The notes below the pieces were generated by a model. It saw nothing but the letters and a program-made list of their open reading frames with translations. It searched no databases and was not told the DNA's origin. Both the position numbers and the translations under genes were made by a program. 64,000 nt of DNA from Phlegmacium glaucopus (lineage: Eukaryota; Basidiomycota; Agaricomycetes; Agaricales; Cortinariaceae). Each line of letters begins with the position of its first letter. The first letter of the stretch is position 1. The DNA is taken from positions 95,987-159,986 of the forward strand of contig MU130239.1 in NCBI GenBank assembly GCA_015039465.1, written 5' to 3'. Below, piece by piece: positions 42,729 through 55,703 of this stretch.

Positions 42729-45700
42729 CTATGCCCACATCTTGTTGAATTTATCGGAGAATTCATTGGCAGCAGCACCCACTATCTCATATACCCTCCA
42801 ATCGGCATCGCTCACCCTCGCGGGCCTATCGAAGCCAAACTCCGATACGATCCTTTTGTTGCCAGTGGATTCCTTAACATCGCCATCATCGTCGTGGTCG
42901 TCGGCCTCTGCAAGGTCGCAAAATTCATGGTCATCACGATTTTCTTCTGCCTCTGGGGTATTATTAGAAACATTCAACAGCAATTTCTGCAACGCCGCCT
43001 TCACAGTCAACAAAGTCAAAGAGAAGTCTTGCAGGAGGTACCAAATGTCGCCTCTTCTAATGGCGTTTGCGTCAACCAACGTTGAAACCTGTCCATGGAG
43101 ATAGAAGTCTAAGAGATAGGCGTTTAACATGTGTTCATCATGTTTACTGCTCGAAGATGCCGTTAGGTGTGTCATGGAAGGTATTGCATGGGCGTTCAAG
43201 TTGATCCCGGATCTCGACGTCTGCGTGAGTTCAAAGACATCGGCGAAAGAGTCTCCATGTCCAGAGTTCGCGACGAAGGAAGAGCGAACGGTAACGGGGA
43301 TGGCATTATTTTTTAGATATTTACGAAATTCGGAAGATGAGTCGACATCTGTTCCACAGTAGCGTATCTTGCTGAGAGGAAGAACGTCGTCGGTGTCCAT
43401 CTCCCCTGCTGATTTAGTTGCGAATGCAAGCGCACAACCCTCGAAAATGCGAAGAATTTCCGCATCATGCTGGACTAAGACTTTCCGAGCAGCTCCAGGT
43501 AGCGGAGGGAGAACGACCATAGAAGGATACTTAGACTGCAACGTCTCAATATGTTTTTCCTGAGCAAAGGCCTTGGAAAGGTATCGTCGCCCAAAGAGGT
43601 TGCACATTAAAAGCATGTAATCTTTCTTCGCAGCTTTCACATCTGGCTGTTTGCAGACTTCATGGAAGACACCATTTCGCATAAGCGCAACAAGAGCAAG
43701 ATTGCTAGGCTCAGTATACTATAAAATTCAAACATTAATTAATTGTGATGGAAGTTCGTATCTGGAACATCGACTGACATAGAGATGCGCTGCCAATGCA
43801 AAGAGGTTCATAGGCCGACCACTCTTGTCCAAAAGGCGACTCTGTCTGAGATACTCAATGCTAAATCGAAGATGGTGCAAGAGTTCGCTTCGTCCAATGT
43901 CGGAATTGAAGCTGATGTGCGGGAGAGTCATCAGACTTTTAACAGCCTTGACTGCATAGTCAGCATTTTGTGACCCGTCCAGTAAGTTAAAGAGTCGTAG
44001 AGTTAGTGTAGGTGTTAAAGGAAAAGTTCCGCCTAGCGACGGCAATTTCGACAAGACAATTCGCTGAACGCGGTCTATGGGTAAACCGTAGAAAATCACA
44101 TTTCCTAACAGATCAAAACCACGCCGACCTGCACGACCTGCGCATTGACGATACTTTAACGGGCGTAAGGAATTCAATCGATTTGCAATAAACTCCAAGA
44201 ACTCACCATCAAGGCTGTTAGATATGGCGAATCGCCACAAAATACAGTCGTTTTGGCTGGGGCATTGATACCCAAAGCCAAGGTTCCTACAAATCGGGAA
44301 TATATAGCCCAATGACAAAAGTATTCAAAGTCATAGAGACATACCCGTTGCGATTACAACCCGTAAGACACCCCGTCTGAACAAACTAGATTGATAGGAC
44401 ATTTCAGATAAATAATCTCAAAACCCACATCGAGGATGCGCTTGCCTTTCGACCAAAGTTCTATAATGCCTGTGCATTCCAGCATGGTGGACCCCGACCC
44501 CCCGTCGCAGAGCGGCAAACGCCCAATGGGGAGTACTCCCCCAACTCAACTTCTCGATATCCACGTCAAGTTGAGCTTTTGAAGTATCAGGCGCAATAAA
44601 AGTAAATTGCGGTGAAGGATCATCGGGATTGAAGGAGCTTTCCCAGGATGCGTCAGGTATATCATAACCCTTTCCATCGTCTTCTCGCTGTTTGCGCTTT
44701 TTGGCCTTTTCCTCACGGCGCTCCCGTTGCTTCGCTTGGGCCTTCCAGGTCTCCCATTTTATCAACTTCTGCTTCCATTCTGGGCTGCTGAGACGCCATT
44801 TCTGCTCTGCATTTTTCAGAGCTTCAGTTATATGTTGAGCCATTAGTTCACAGTCGGTTCTATCGAAGCTAAACAACAGTCCAGGCTGAATATATGTGCA
44901 GGTCATTACAATCTTCTACTTTGGAAAATAGGAAAAGCTGGACGTACCAGTTCTTCCTTTTTATGAAGATCGGCAAGCAAGACAATCAAATCATTCTTCA
45001 ATGCATCACGAGATGGTATGGCATATGCGTGACTTGGATCCAATCTTATAATCTCTGGGTCTTGTAACGCGTCTATAACCCCACGCAATGGACTAGCTTT
45101 GTCTTGAGGGTTGAAATCTCGAATCAAATCTGACAGAACCGCTTTCAGCTCAGATTCATAGCGTAGCACATCTTTCTGTCGGAGAAACGTCGAGGAATTC
45201 TTGGAAAAGAATGTAGTCGGTTCAAGAGAACTCAAATCGTGAGGAATCACACTTTTAAATTGAGCTAGAGCTTGGAATAGGGTCAGAGTATCCTGGGCTT
45301 CGAGGGCAAGGTCCGGGGGCAAAGGTCGTACGCCGAAGGCGAGGAGACCGATTGGGTGCAAAAATCTAGCGCGTTGGGAGGTTTGATGGGAAGCCAGACT
45401 CGTGAAGGCGCCCCTGCCGTCGATAAGGTAATAGAACTTCCTTAAGTGTGAATATCGATAGGGATGTTCGACAAACGTATGTTCGTAGCCGTGGGCTCTC
45501 TGGACAGATGCAAGCCAACGGTTGAAATTTTGCGGTGAACCGATAGTAGCCGAGAGACCACTTTATTTACAGGAAAGCAGTCAGCATGATAGCGAAATGA
45601 CATTCGAGAGTTAGACCCACATAATTGGACACGGGGCTAACAAGATAATCTGTTCCCAAACGGCTCCTCCATCTTCATTTCCCATCGTATGTATTTCGTC

Positions 45701-48700
45701 TAAAACGATCCTAGAAAGGAGAAAAAATTATTGGAAACTTCACAAAGATTCAAAAAAGCCTTGCCTCTTTATTCTTGGGGTCCAAGCCTTGGCTAGCGGA
45801 GGTGAAAGCAACATGATCGCCAGCATATCTGGCACAGTTACAAGGATCTGACATTTTTGAGGTTCGTGGATCCGGAAGTCGCGTGTATGGATCGCCCAAC
45901 AGCTTCCTAGAAAGAGGGGAGGCGTTGCAATTAGGGAAGAAAACCTCGAAAGAACTTGGGAGGCTTACTACCAGCCAGTGTCTTGCTGAACCGAGCATAC
46001 ACCTCTGCCGCTATTTGAGTGACGAGGGCTTTCGTTGGTGCAATGTAAACCAAAATATTATCGTCCGATTCTCTTAGTATCTTCTCCATCGCATAGAACG
46101 AAATAAACGTCTTTCCGGCACTCGTGGGTGCTGTATAAAGTCAAATGGGTCAATATAGTATCGATCAAGGTTGATTGTGAATAGACTGACCGACCACCAG
46201 AAGAGAATGGTCCTGGTCGATGCAATCCAATACTTGACGCTGCCATGCGTCTGGTTGAAAGGCGACACGTTTATCCGGAGCACCATCCATGCTTCGGTCC
46301 ATGTATTTCCCAAACAAACGGAGCTGCCAGACAATAGGGGGTTCAACTATCGCCATGAATTTGTGGTACGGGTGATTGCTTTTCGAATGAACCAGGTCGA
46401 TAGTAGGAAAACTCAAAGGCCGGTCAGGTACCATCTCCGGCATTGAGAAAAGAGGCGTATTAGGGGATGTAAAGTCTGTGAAACCAAGAGCCCTGAACAT
46501 TGCAGTCAGAACTTTTTTTGCTGAAGATGTCATGACATTCGCATCGCAAATTTCCTTTAGCATGTACGCGATGGAAACTGTGTATTTATCCCTTGTCGTC
46601 CCAGAATCTCTATCGGGCTCCTGCAACCAGAGCTGGAACTCTAGCTGAGTGCGGAATATCCTCATTTCCAGTGCCATAAGACGGTCTTTCAGCACCTTGG
46701 GGTTACGAAGTAAATCTTTCAGCGATGCAACCTGGTCAGGGATGGATAATTTTAAGAGCTTCACGAGTTGAGTCTTCCACCACGCTAGGGATCCGTTACC
46801 CTGAGCGGCTTCCTTTTCTTCCTTTATTTTCAGTAAAAGTTTGTCTTTTGAAGAGAGCTTCGGCTCTGGGTCCTTCTTGACACGAGATATCAGTTTCTGT
46901 GTGAAAATAGATCAGTCCAACTGACAAATAAGTTGATAGAACCTCGATGGCTCCCAGAGTAAGTATTTACAAAATTCATACTGACCTTGTTCGTTTGAAT
47001 CCCTTCTGATGTTGATACGCTGAAACGACCGTTCCGGGATCCTAGCGAAGAAATTACGATCTGTTCCAGTATCCCGCCCGATGCTCCAGTCAAACTAGCC
47101 GCTTGGACTTGAAAAAGTGCCATGAAACGCTGTTCCGAGCGAAGGATTCGACGCTTGCTATATTCATCTTTCGATATGGGCTTGGATCCGCCGAGATGAG
47201 AGGGTAAGATAGTTTTCATACCATGCCAATGTTGAGTATCAGAAAAAATGGTTTCGTTACCAAACTCTGAGGACGGGAGATCAATATCTGTGTCGTTCCC
47301 TGGTGTTGAAGTGGAAATTTGGGACATATCACCGTCAAATACTGGATTATGAAATCGAAGAAGTCGGTGAGGTTCAATTTTTCTGTGCTGGATGTGCGAG
47401 AAATGGTCTTTGGGTATGGGATAACGAGCGTAAAATGCTTCAAAGTCCAAAGCTGGTCCTTTGAGAGCACACCAAATCGCCTGAGCTTGAGTGATGATGA
47501 CAGATCCAACTACATGGGAAAGGTCGGCGGAGGATCCTTGCGATCCGCAAAATGCAATTAACATGATGAAAATTGTACCATCCATGTCGAACTGGAAGTC
47601 GCAACCAGCCAAGAGGACCGCAACTTCGTGAAAGAGTGCAGGTAGAAAATTCTGAGAGATGATCTGGTCAAGTTGTGAGGGCAGGACCTGATGTACGTGC
47701 CCTCTTTCTTGGACGGTGAGGTTTGGAAGAAGCAAACAGTGGACGATAAATAAGTAAATGACTTCAGCAGGAACGCCTAATTTGAGGCTTGATAGAATAT
47801 TGAGACATCGGAAGACCTTCGTAGGAGAATTCGCGTTTCCAGTAGAACGATTCGCGGCTGTGAGAAGAGGTCCTGAACGACGATATTTATGTAAAAATTT
47901 ATTGTGAAGAGTCTCAGTCCCAAGAAGAAGCCACTGATCAGCAATGCGTTTGGGTTCATAAACGAAGGACAAAATCTTCAAAGAGGATCAGAAATGAACA
48001 AGGGGATTGAACGATGGCTTCACCTTGGAGTCGCGATATTCAGCACCTTTCAGCAAAGCTACGCCAGTTCCCCTACAAGCAATGTTCAGAATAAATATAC
48101 GTTGAGATAGAATTCTTTCAGCAGTTGGCTCTGGTTCATCAGTTGGCTTTCGCTCATCAGTTGGCTCTGGCTGACAGACCCCCCCATCGTTCGTCATAAT
48201 AAACATCGGCTGACAAAAACGTCAAAATGCAGAACGAGAACGAGGAAATTGAAAGCTATATCATACTTTTGTTTCAGAGCTATATCGGATCCATGAAGGA
48301 TCATGGAAACTTTCAAATACATGCACTGGAATTTCCAACTTCAAAAGGTGCGCAAATAGCAAGGACCTAGCTGCTGTTCGTGCAGCGACCACATTTGGCG
48401 ATCCGCCTGTCTCGATAGTGAGATGACGCGTTTCTGGATGTATATTGGAAATGTAAAATAATTGATTTGCAGGAGCAGATTTTGTTAGTGTACTCACCGT
48501 TCCAAAAGACGATCTCGAAGTTGGCAGATCGCCTACTGAACTCGCTGAGGATTTTCTCAAGAATCATGTAGGCATGGAGGATCTGGAATGTGCAGTCTTC
48601 GATCATGTTGGATGAGAGTCGATTATAAGAAAAAGTGAAATTAGTTACCTGATTTCTGTCCGATTGCAAGCAAGGGGTTTTCCAGAACTATCTGAAAGAT

Positions 48701-48941
48701 CGCCTCACCTAACATTTGTTTCATTGGAATCTTCGAAGTAATTCCCATGTAAATCCAACCTACCATCGATTATGAATAGCTCATTACCAGCATAATCCCC
48801 AAATAAATCCATCCATCTTGCGGATCTGGTTGCGTTTATAAACCACCTCTGGTCAAGATAGTCTAGCACATCACGAGCTGATTTAAAGTCAGAGGGAACG
48901 CTTGGGATCTGGTTTGATCCTTCAAACTCTTCCAAGTCCAT
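42729..48941 (-). CDS. DDX60/Ski2-like DExH-box RNA helicase
   Basis: About 6.2 kb with short introns, starting [20 protein letters not shown]. The first third is a non-catalytic N-terminal region. The helicase core shows [20 protein letters not shown] with SLLVV, motif [18 protein letters not shown] (about 46080-46130), motif Ia [13 protein letters not shown], motif [15 protein letters not shown] (about 45690-45710) and motif III GLSATIG. Next follow a long insert ([20 protein letters not shown], a Lys/Arg/Glu coiled region), [18 protein letters not shown] and motif [22 protein letters not shown] (about 44140). This arrangement is that of the DDX60 branch of Ski2-like helicases. Vertebrate DDX60 is an interferon-induced antiviral factor and exosome partner; fungal homologues are known as orphan helicases. 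The ending KFNKMWA is at 42729. The function in fungi is inference. Confidence 0.9.
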
Positions 48942-50113
48942 CTTATGGGGTAGAGTGATAGAGATTGAAAGGAGGGCTGGTGAGCGCCTATCGATGGCAT
49001 TTTTACCAATGGGGAGAATAAATTTGTTGTCTGTTGATAGAGCGGAATAGAATCATGATAAGTCTCAGTGTTCTATGTATTTCAACTGCCTCCGCGGTCT
49101 ACACGTGTTCAAATAAGCGCTCAAGTCGGCAGCCGGATCTATAGTTGAAGACTAGATAAGTAGGTAGAGATATTTTGCCAAATTTACGGGGGCCAGTAAA
49201 TCACGGGTAAATCGACATGGGAACCTGAGGAGGGAGCTAAGGAAGGTGACAAGGAGTTGTTACAGTGTGTGGCATATTGTTTTGCACACAAGCGTACCTT
49301 GTGATGTGACCTCGTGTCGCTTTAATTTTTAACCCGCTGAGGTTCCTTCTGGTTCCTTCCGTTGAGTTTCATACTATTTCCTACTATTTCTTGATGAACG
49401 ACAAGACAACAATGAGGCTTCAGGATGAGATCCATACAGAGGTGCGCAGGTCACCAAACGGGGCTCTCAACCTGTGGAGCATGTTCAGAACCCGAAAAAA
49501 CGACCAGGGTTCTAGGGTTCAGGGTTACCGTGAGAAAGTGACGACTATGTCACGCGCCAAAACAATATGCAATACACCGGGTTGAGGATGTAGCTGATCG
49601 GCACGCTCGGCATCCCTTTCCATCTTGTGTTTATGCACCATTTTCATCATATTATTATTATTATTATCGGAAGGTTTAGAAAAAATAAGAGAAATAAGTT
49701 CCAAAATGAACGTTATAGTTTTTGTCAGATAACCCATATAATTGGTTAACTAGCTAGTAGCAGAGTTCCACTGTCGGTCGCGATGTGAAGTTTAGAAGTC
49801 GCCACTGCCAGTGGTCCGGGCGGGGTCTGTTCAGTCTATGTTCTGTAGTACATCCCTGCAGGGCAGCGATGCAATATGATGTGACATCAATCTGGACTTT
49901 TGTCTACACTCTGCATGAACCCAAATGACACAAAGATGGCGCATCTACATAACGAATTATTTTGTAATTGATGGTTCTAATTGGTTAGGTTAATATGTTT
50001 TTGTGAGTATGGAGCAAGCGACAAATTGAGCGTACATAGTGATTCTGACTCACTGAACTTTTTTTTTTTTGTTTTTTTTGAGTTAATTTAAATTTTACCA
50101 TCAGTGTGCGCGG

Positions 50114-50161
50114 CATCAGGAAAATAGCACGCTGCTAGAGCGTTGTGTTATTTTCCTGATG
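50114..50161. mobile_element. 48-bp foldback with the same terminus as the MITE at 19062
   Basis: CATCAGGAAAATAGCACGC on the left is inverted on the right as GTGTTATTTTCCTGATG, a stem of about 20 bp with two or three mismatches around a short loop. The first 12 bases are identical to the termini of the 312-bp element at 19062-19373. It may be an extreme deletion derivative of the same family. Confidence 0.6.
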
Positions 50162-53100
50162 GGCATATATTGCGACCTAAACCAAATCTAAATCCCCCTC
50201 GACCATTTTTAGATCAAGTGTATTAGCACAGTTCTTGCCATTTTTTTTTAAGAAAAATCTACGGAGAGAATAGTATATCTGTGGCACAGAAAATCTGGTT
50301 CAAATTTCTCATGTGCAACCACCGATTGCACCGCTGGCAACTTCAATTCGGCCTCAATATTTGATTCCTTTTTTGTATCAACACAAATGGTTAGTAGTAG
50401 GATATACATTGGTGATTGGAACGAACCAGAACGAACCTACTAGTGGCCATTTCCACCTACGTTTCAAGTTCTCGTTAAAACCGAGCTCCAACTATCCAAA
50501 ATACTGTATGTTTAGATACCATTTCATACTATATTGTATGGGGCTATGCCACAAAGAGCAAGATTTTAAGCGTGTTAGCGATATATCCGAAGTCATTTAA
50601 CTTGGAGCTCAGGGTACTACTACCCGGCGTTCGGCGGCTGCTATCGCCAACATGCTATACTCATAGTGTGCACTTTAAAATGGAAATGAACAAGACGACC
50701 AAAAAAAAAATTTTTTAGGGAGACGCTTTCTGCTGTTAAATAATGGATATCGTACTAAAAGAGAAGAGACCACAGGATGATCGAGGAGCTAAGGCAAATG
50801 GGGATGGGTCAAGGTCCGAGTCACATGAAGCCCATTATACCTATAATATTTTTAGACAGACTCGGATGTGCTTCTGCTCCGAATCCAAGAATTAGTGAAT
50901 TACCTCTGTCGCCGCGTCCACTCGACGCGATGGCTTAAAATCTCCGCACTTTTACATCATGAATGAGTAGCGTGGGGGTGATAAGCACAGCCTGAGGACT
51001 CATGTCATCAATTCCTCTACAACGGTACGTGAGACCTACGTACGTATCCTCAAACAACCGCACCATAGCTAGTATATCATTATGAAATCCAATTTTGGCA
51101 TACGTGCTATCGGAGGTTTCCAAAATAACCCGTTTGATTCGGTTAGGTTCCGTGAGCGTAATGGAACGGCACGATGTCACGGAGTGACCCACTGAGAATC
51201 GGCGTTCCCCTATATTTGAAAGATTTCTAGCCTTTCAAGTTCAATACTTAATTGACTTTTATTAAATCGTATATTTAGAATAACCCAGCCGTTATGAAGA
51301 TTTTTTATTATATTTTTGTGGCATTTGATGCACTGCACCGTCGAAGTGTCAAAGTTGGCCGCCTTAACATTCTTACTTCTGAGCAATTTTAGCGCAACTG
51401 AAATTTGTGCAATATATTGTATCCCCCCGTTGTCGTTTGGTAACTTCAACTTTGGTTAGATGTGACCTATGTCTAATATTTCGAAATGAGAAGCCTATGA
51501 AAGGTATGTTAATTATATATGCTAATCCGAGTCATCTGCACCAGTACATACGTAGACCCCAGTGATATCATACGAGAACAATAAGTACGTACCCAGTTAT
51601 TAGAGCCCTTTCTCTTCGGAGTCTGGGGACCGACCAACGACCCCCTCGAGCGATCTTCTCGTTCACTGTCTTCTGATTCTTCTCGGCGGTTATATACACT
51701 TCGTGCTGTTCATCGCAGTCCAGATGAAATAAAAAATGCATACACTTGCGTGTTGTTCAAAATTCTTGGGCCGTTGCTATTCAATATATTTCAGATCATG
51801 AGTATTTGGTTTTCTACTTGAGAAATTTGGTTAGTTAATTGAGTCTTGACGAAGCTCGACAACATGAGATAACCACTGGTAACTGAGTGCTTCTTCCTTT
51901 GATCGGCGGCTAACTTGAAATAGTATTATCACTTTTTGGTACTCATCAGTCGTCGTTTGAGGAGTTAGTCAGGAGTCGAAGTAGACAGATATGCGGAGGA
52001 GAATAAATTAGAATTAATTGTGATTATGTGATTAGAGAAACCAAACTTTGGCGCGACGAAAAACAGTGGAGATTACTAGTACCTAAGGTCACAGTAAGGA
52101 GTAACTAGCGCAAGTAGAGAAAGCTTACGTAGTGTCCCGAGAAAATAGCGATCCGTACGTCGGTCCAAGCTCTGGTGAAGGGGTCACGGTACCGATAAAT
52201 TTATAGCTATTACGGTCATACGGTATATTCGGAGCATGTTTTTCCATCCGCGAGCTCCCTTCCCAGGCGTTTGTGCATGGAAACAGACAAAGTAGGCTCA
52301 CGGCAGAAGGATCCTTGGAAATTGGGTTGGATACGAACTCCCGCGAGGCATTTTCTTGGGGTAAGAATGACGGATCAGATCCCACGCCTTTTGCGAGGGA
52401 ATGGGTACGAAATCCGCCTCGTAGCCTAAAATGAGTCTGAATGAGTCTGAATTTCAGATGAAATCCATATAAAGTTTGCCCAACTTGAAGCTGCGAAATA
52501 CCGGCATGATCATTTACATTTAGACTCCTTCTCTCCGCTGACTATCTACCTGGACTTTAAAGCCACATCGGAAACTGGAATGACTGACTGAGGGATGTCG
52601 AAGTTTGCGACCGCCGGTGGCAGGTACAAATGTTAGCTCAAACCACCGAACATATCTAGTACCGTACGATTGAATATTGACCTCGACTCCGAGTCCGCGT
52701 GCGGAGGTCGATTTATATTAGGGGTTACATAGGTATGATGTATGGATCCGGATCAAGCTGCTGTTAGACCACGCTATCGGGCCATTTGAGTCCCTTGACG
52801 ACCGGTGACCGGCCACCTCTAAAAGAGGAAGTTGAATCAACTTGAATGGGAAACCAGTCTACACACGGATACCCAATTATGGCAGATCCCTGGGCCAAAT
52901 GGATGGTTCTCGGAGTTGGCCGGCGAGTCGGTGACCGGTGCCTGTATCCAATCGACCGGTGCACAATTTGTTGCCAGCAGCGCTGAACCCAAGCTGAACC
53001 ACCTTTCCTTGTCCCATGTTCCAGTCCTGAGATATCGTGCGAGGACGGCCCTTACGTGTGTAAGGAGTTTCGAATGTTTTGTTACAGATTAAAATTCATC

Positions 53101-53164
53101 TATGAATCAATTGTAAGAACAAGAACAAGGTCAGCGGACCCGGCGGACCGCGAAGGCCACCTGT

Positions 53165-53170
53165 TTATAT
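53165..53170 (+). promoter_or_regulatory. TATA box candidate for the aldo-keto reductase gene
   Basis: TATATA lies about 70 bp upstream of the ATG at 53236, and a pyrimidine-rich stretch follows it. Confidence 0.45.
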
Positions 53171-53235
53171 AGCATAACTATGCAGGTTTTTCTCCCTTCT
53201 TATCTTCATTTATCCATATCGCATATACAGTTACA

Positions 53236-54699
53236 ATGTCAGCAGGACCTAAAATCACACTCAATAGCGGCTTTCAAATTCCAGCCATTGGACTCGGTAT
53301 GTGCCATAGGGAGACATGTAACTACCCTTTTTGATATTATCATCCTTCCATAGGAACTTGGCAAGCGAAACCAGGAGAGGTAGCAGCCGCTGTGGCTTGC
53401 GCTTTAAAAGAGGGGTACAGGCATATTGATTGTGCATGGTGAGGTTGCAAGGGTCACCGTGGTACACCAGTCCGCTGACCCTGAACATAGGTCCTACGGA
53501 AATGAGAAAGAAGTAGGTGAAGGGATTCGTGCCTCTGGTGTCCCTAGGTGTGAAATATTCGTAAGAGTCACCCTCGTTCATATTCCCAAGTTAATTTTGT
53601 TGACATGTTTGTTCCCATCTATCTACGCAGATAACCAGTAAGCTGTGGGGAACATTCCACAACAATCGCGTCGAAGAGTGCCTGGACCAGAGTCTTGCTA
53701 ATCTAGGGACCGACTATCTCGATCGTAAGTTAATTGAAAATTTAGAGGCTAGGAATTTGGAGATGTTAACACGATATTTACCAGTGTATCTCATTCACTG
53801 GCCTGTCGCGATGAATCCCAATGGGAATCACCCTACTATGCCAACCCGTCCGGATGGAAAACGCGACGTCCTATACGGCTGGAAATTGCAAGATACCTGG
53901 AAACAAATGGAGGCGGTTTTGAAAAAGGGTTAGTAAACAGCCTCTCATGTAGAGCGTCATGTTCACGTTCTCACCGCATATATAGGCAAAGTCAAATCGA
54001 TTGGAGCTTCAAATTTCTCGGAAGTAAAGCTCGAGGAAATCCTTCAAACAGCAGAAATTGTTCCTGCTGTTAACCAGGCGAATAGGTTCTTCCTAATCAA
54101 TCTATGAACGCGTGCTGATATGCCTCTACTTATAGCTTGAACTTCACGTGTATAACCCCCAACACGACCTTCTTTCGTACATGAATTCGAAAGGGATCGT
54201 TCCTGAGGCTTATTCACCGCTTGGCTCTTCAAATTCTCCACTTCTGACAGACGATGTCGTTGTCAAAATTGCGACAAAGCACTCGTTGCAACCCTCAGAT
54301 GTTTTACTAGGTTATCTTCGTATGTGATTTTCTGCTGTGACTTATGGTGAATAATACTAAGGTATACCTTTATTTTTTTAGTCGCGAAAGGAATCATTGT
54401 GCTTCCGAAATCAGTCACGCCTGCTCGTATCACATCCAATTTTACGGGTGCCGTGGCTGCCGCGAACATATTAAGGTTTGACAGCGCCGACCTTCAAACA
54501 CTCGACGGCTTGGCTGCAAGTGGCAAACAGAAACGGTGAGCCTTATTTATGTGATTGTAAACTATAGATACTGATGGTTGCTTTTTAGATTCATAACTCC
54601 TCCATGGCGTACGTATTTTTTTCGAACGAATTGCAAGAATTTCAGCTCATTTCTTCTGTAGCCGTCGAACTTGGGTTTGCTAATTGGCCCATATTGTGA
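53236..54699 (+). CDS. Aldo-keto reductase (AKR superfamily)
   Basis: Start [20 protein letters not shown], then an intron and [18 protein letters not shown]. Catalytic residues are visible: Asp in RHIDCAW, Tyr in [13 protein letters not shown] (the next exon), Lys in [11 protein letters not shown] and His in YLIHWPVAM. The cofactor-binding C-terminal half follows: [67 protein letters not shown], then [14 protein letters not shown] and the end [18 protein letters not shown] at TGA 54699. The last pieces require an acceptor at about 54660. One intron (about 54080-54136) must use a GC-AG pair (CAG|GCGAAT) to keep the family sequence. Enzymes of this group reduce aldehydes and uronic acids with NADPH in the cytosol. 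A role in uronate reduction is suggested by the neighbour, myo-inositol oxygenase. Confidence 0.92.
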
Positions 54700-55703
54700 C
54701 CACCGTCAACTTTTTATGGCAGAGCATGTTTCATAGTTGGTGACCCCTAATACGAGGGCGATAATATCTCGGGTTGTGATATTTATCGTGATAGATGGTG
54801 TTTAGATGTGCTTTGCAAAGAATTCTAGTGTACTCAAGCAAGTCTTTGGTAGCAATAAATTTCTGTGAAATTTGGAATAATCTCAATAATTAAAAATTTT
54901 ATCATGTCTATCAGAACTATCCCAGCGAAAATGAACCTGAGCGGTAGTTACTATACCTCCCCTGTGAAATGTATTGAATTGAAAGATACTTGAAGCTACC
55001 CGATGGAGCTTGTCGTGTTACTATGTGATGAGGACCATATGAGCACGCAATCCGCCCACATCAAATGGGGCCAATTGGATCTGAAGACTACCCTGAGCAA
55101 GACAGTTTAGTTTAGGCCGTGAAACGGTTTGGTACTGAATCGGGCCAGATCAGGATCTAAGCAATGAAAGTTTACGTAAGTACCTCGAGAATGATGTCAA
55201 GTGTTTGGGCGTGGGTTCGGACAGTTTCGGACGCTGTTCGTACATAGCAACCTGGTTCAAGGATATTGCGCGCAGAATGATTGGAGGTAGATTCAATCAG
55301 AACAGATCCAAACCTGACTTCTCTTGGTCAATCATTCGAGGAATTCCATTCGAGCAACGGAGCGTACCATTGTTATTATTGGGTTTTAAGGGGGATCCCA
55401 GGGACATCCATGCACGTGGCGTGGTCTTCCACATCTGGCCTCCCAATCTCAGCAAATTTCTCCGCATGTAATCCCAATGATGCCTGAAACCTGTAAATTT
55501 GCTTGTAGGGTTACCTGATTCAAATCATGTAATGATCCTGACTGATCCCGTCGCATTCGCCTCGAATGCCACACTTTGGGCTGTTGACTTTTCGTGGATC
55601 GACTCAAATGTTCATAAAAGGCCTGGAATCTTTTTGTCGTCAACTCACAATTCCTCACTCTCCCCCCGTTCTCGTGACAACTTCAACTCTCGTCTGAACA
55701 ACC
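54700..55703. other. Intergenic, no gene recognised
   Basis: 1-kb spacer with the 3' flank of the reductase and the promoter of the myo-inositol oxygenase. ORFs below 90 codons (55205-55471 plus) have no motifs. Confidence 0.6.

Larger units (their letters stand above)
48942..53235. other. 4.3-kb gene-poor spacer
   Basis: The left edge is the helicase promoter and the right edge the aldo-keto reductase promoter. In between I find only ORFs under 110 codons. Minus-strand ORFs 50935-51192 and 51210-51449 look slightly protein-like but match nothing I know. T-tracts occur at 50059-50081, an (ATT)n run at about 49650-49666, and a foldback element at 50114-50161. Decayed transposon sequence is likely but not recognisable by eye. 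Confidence 0.5.
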
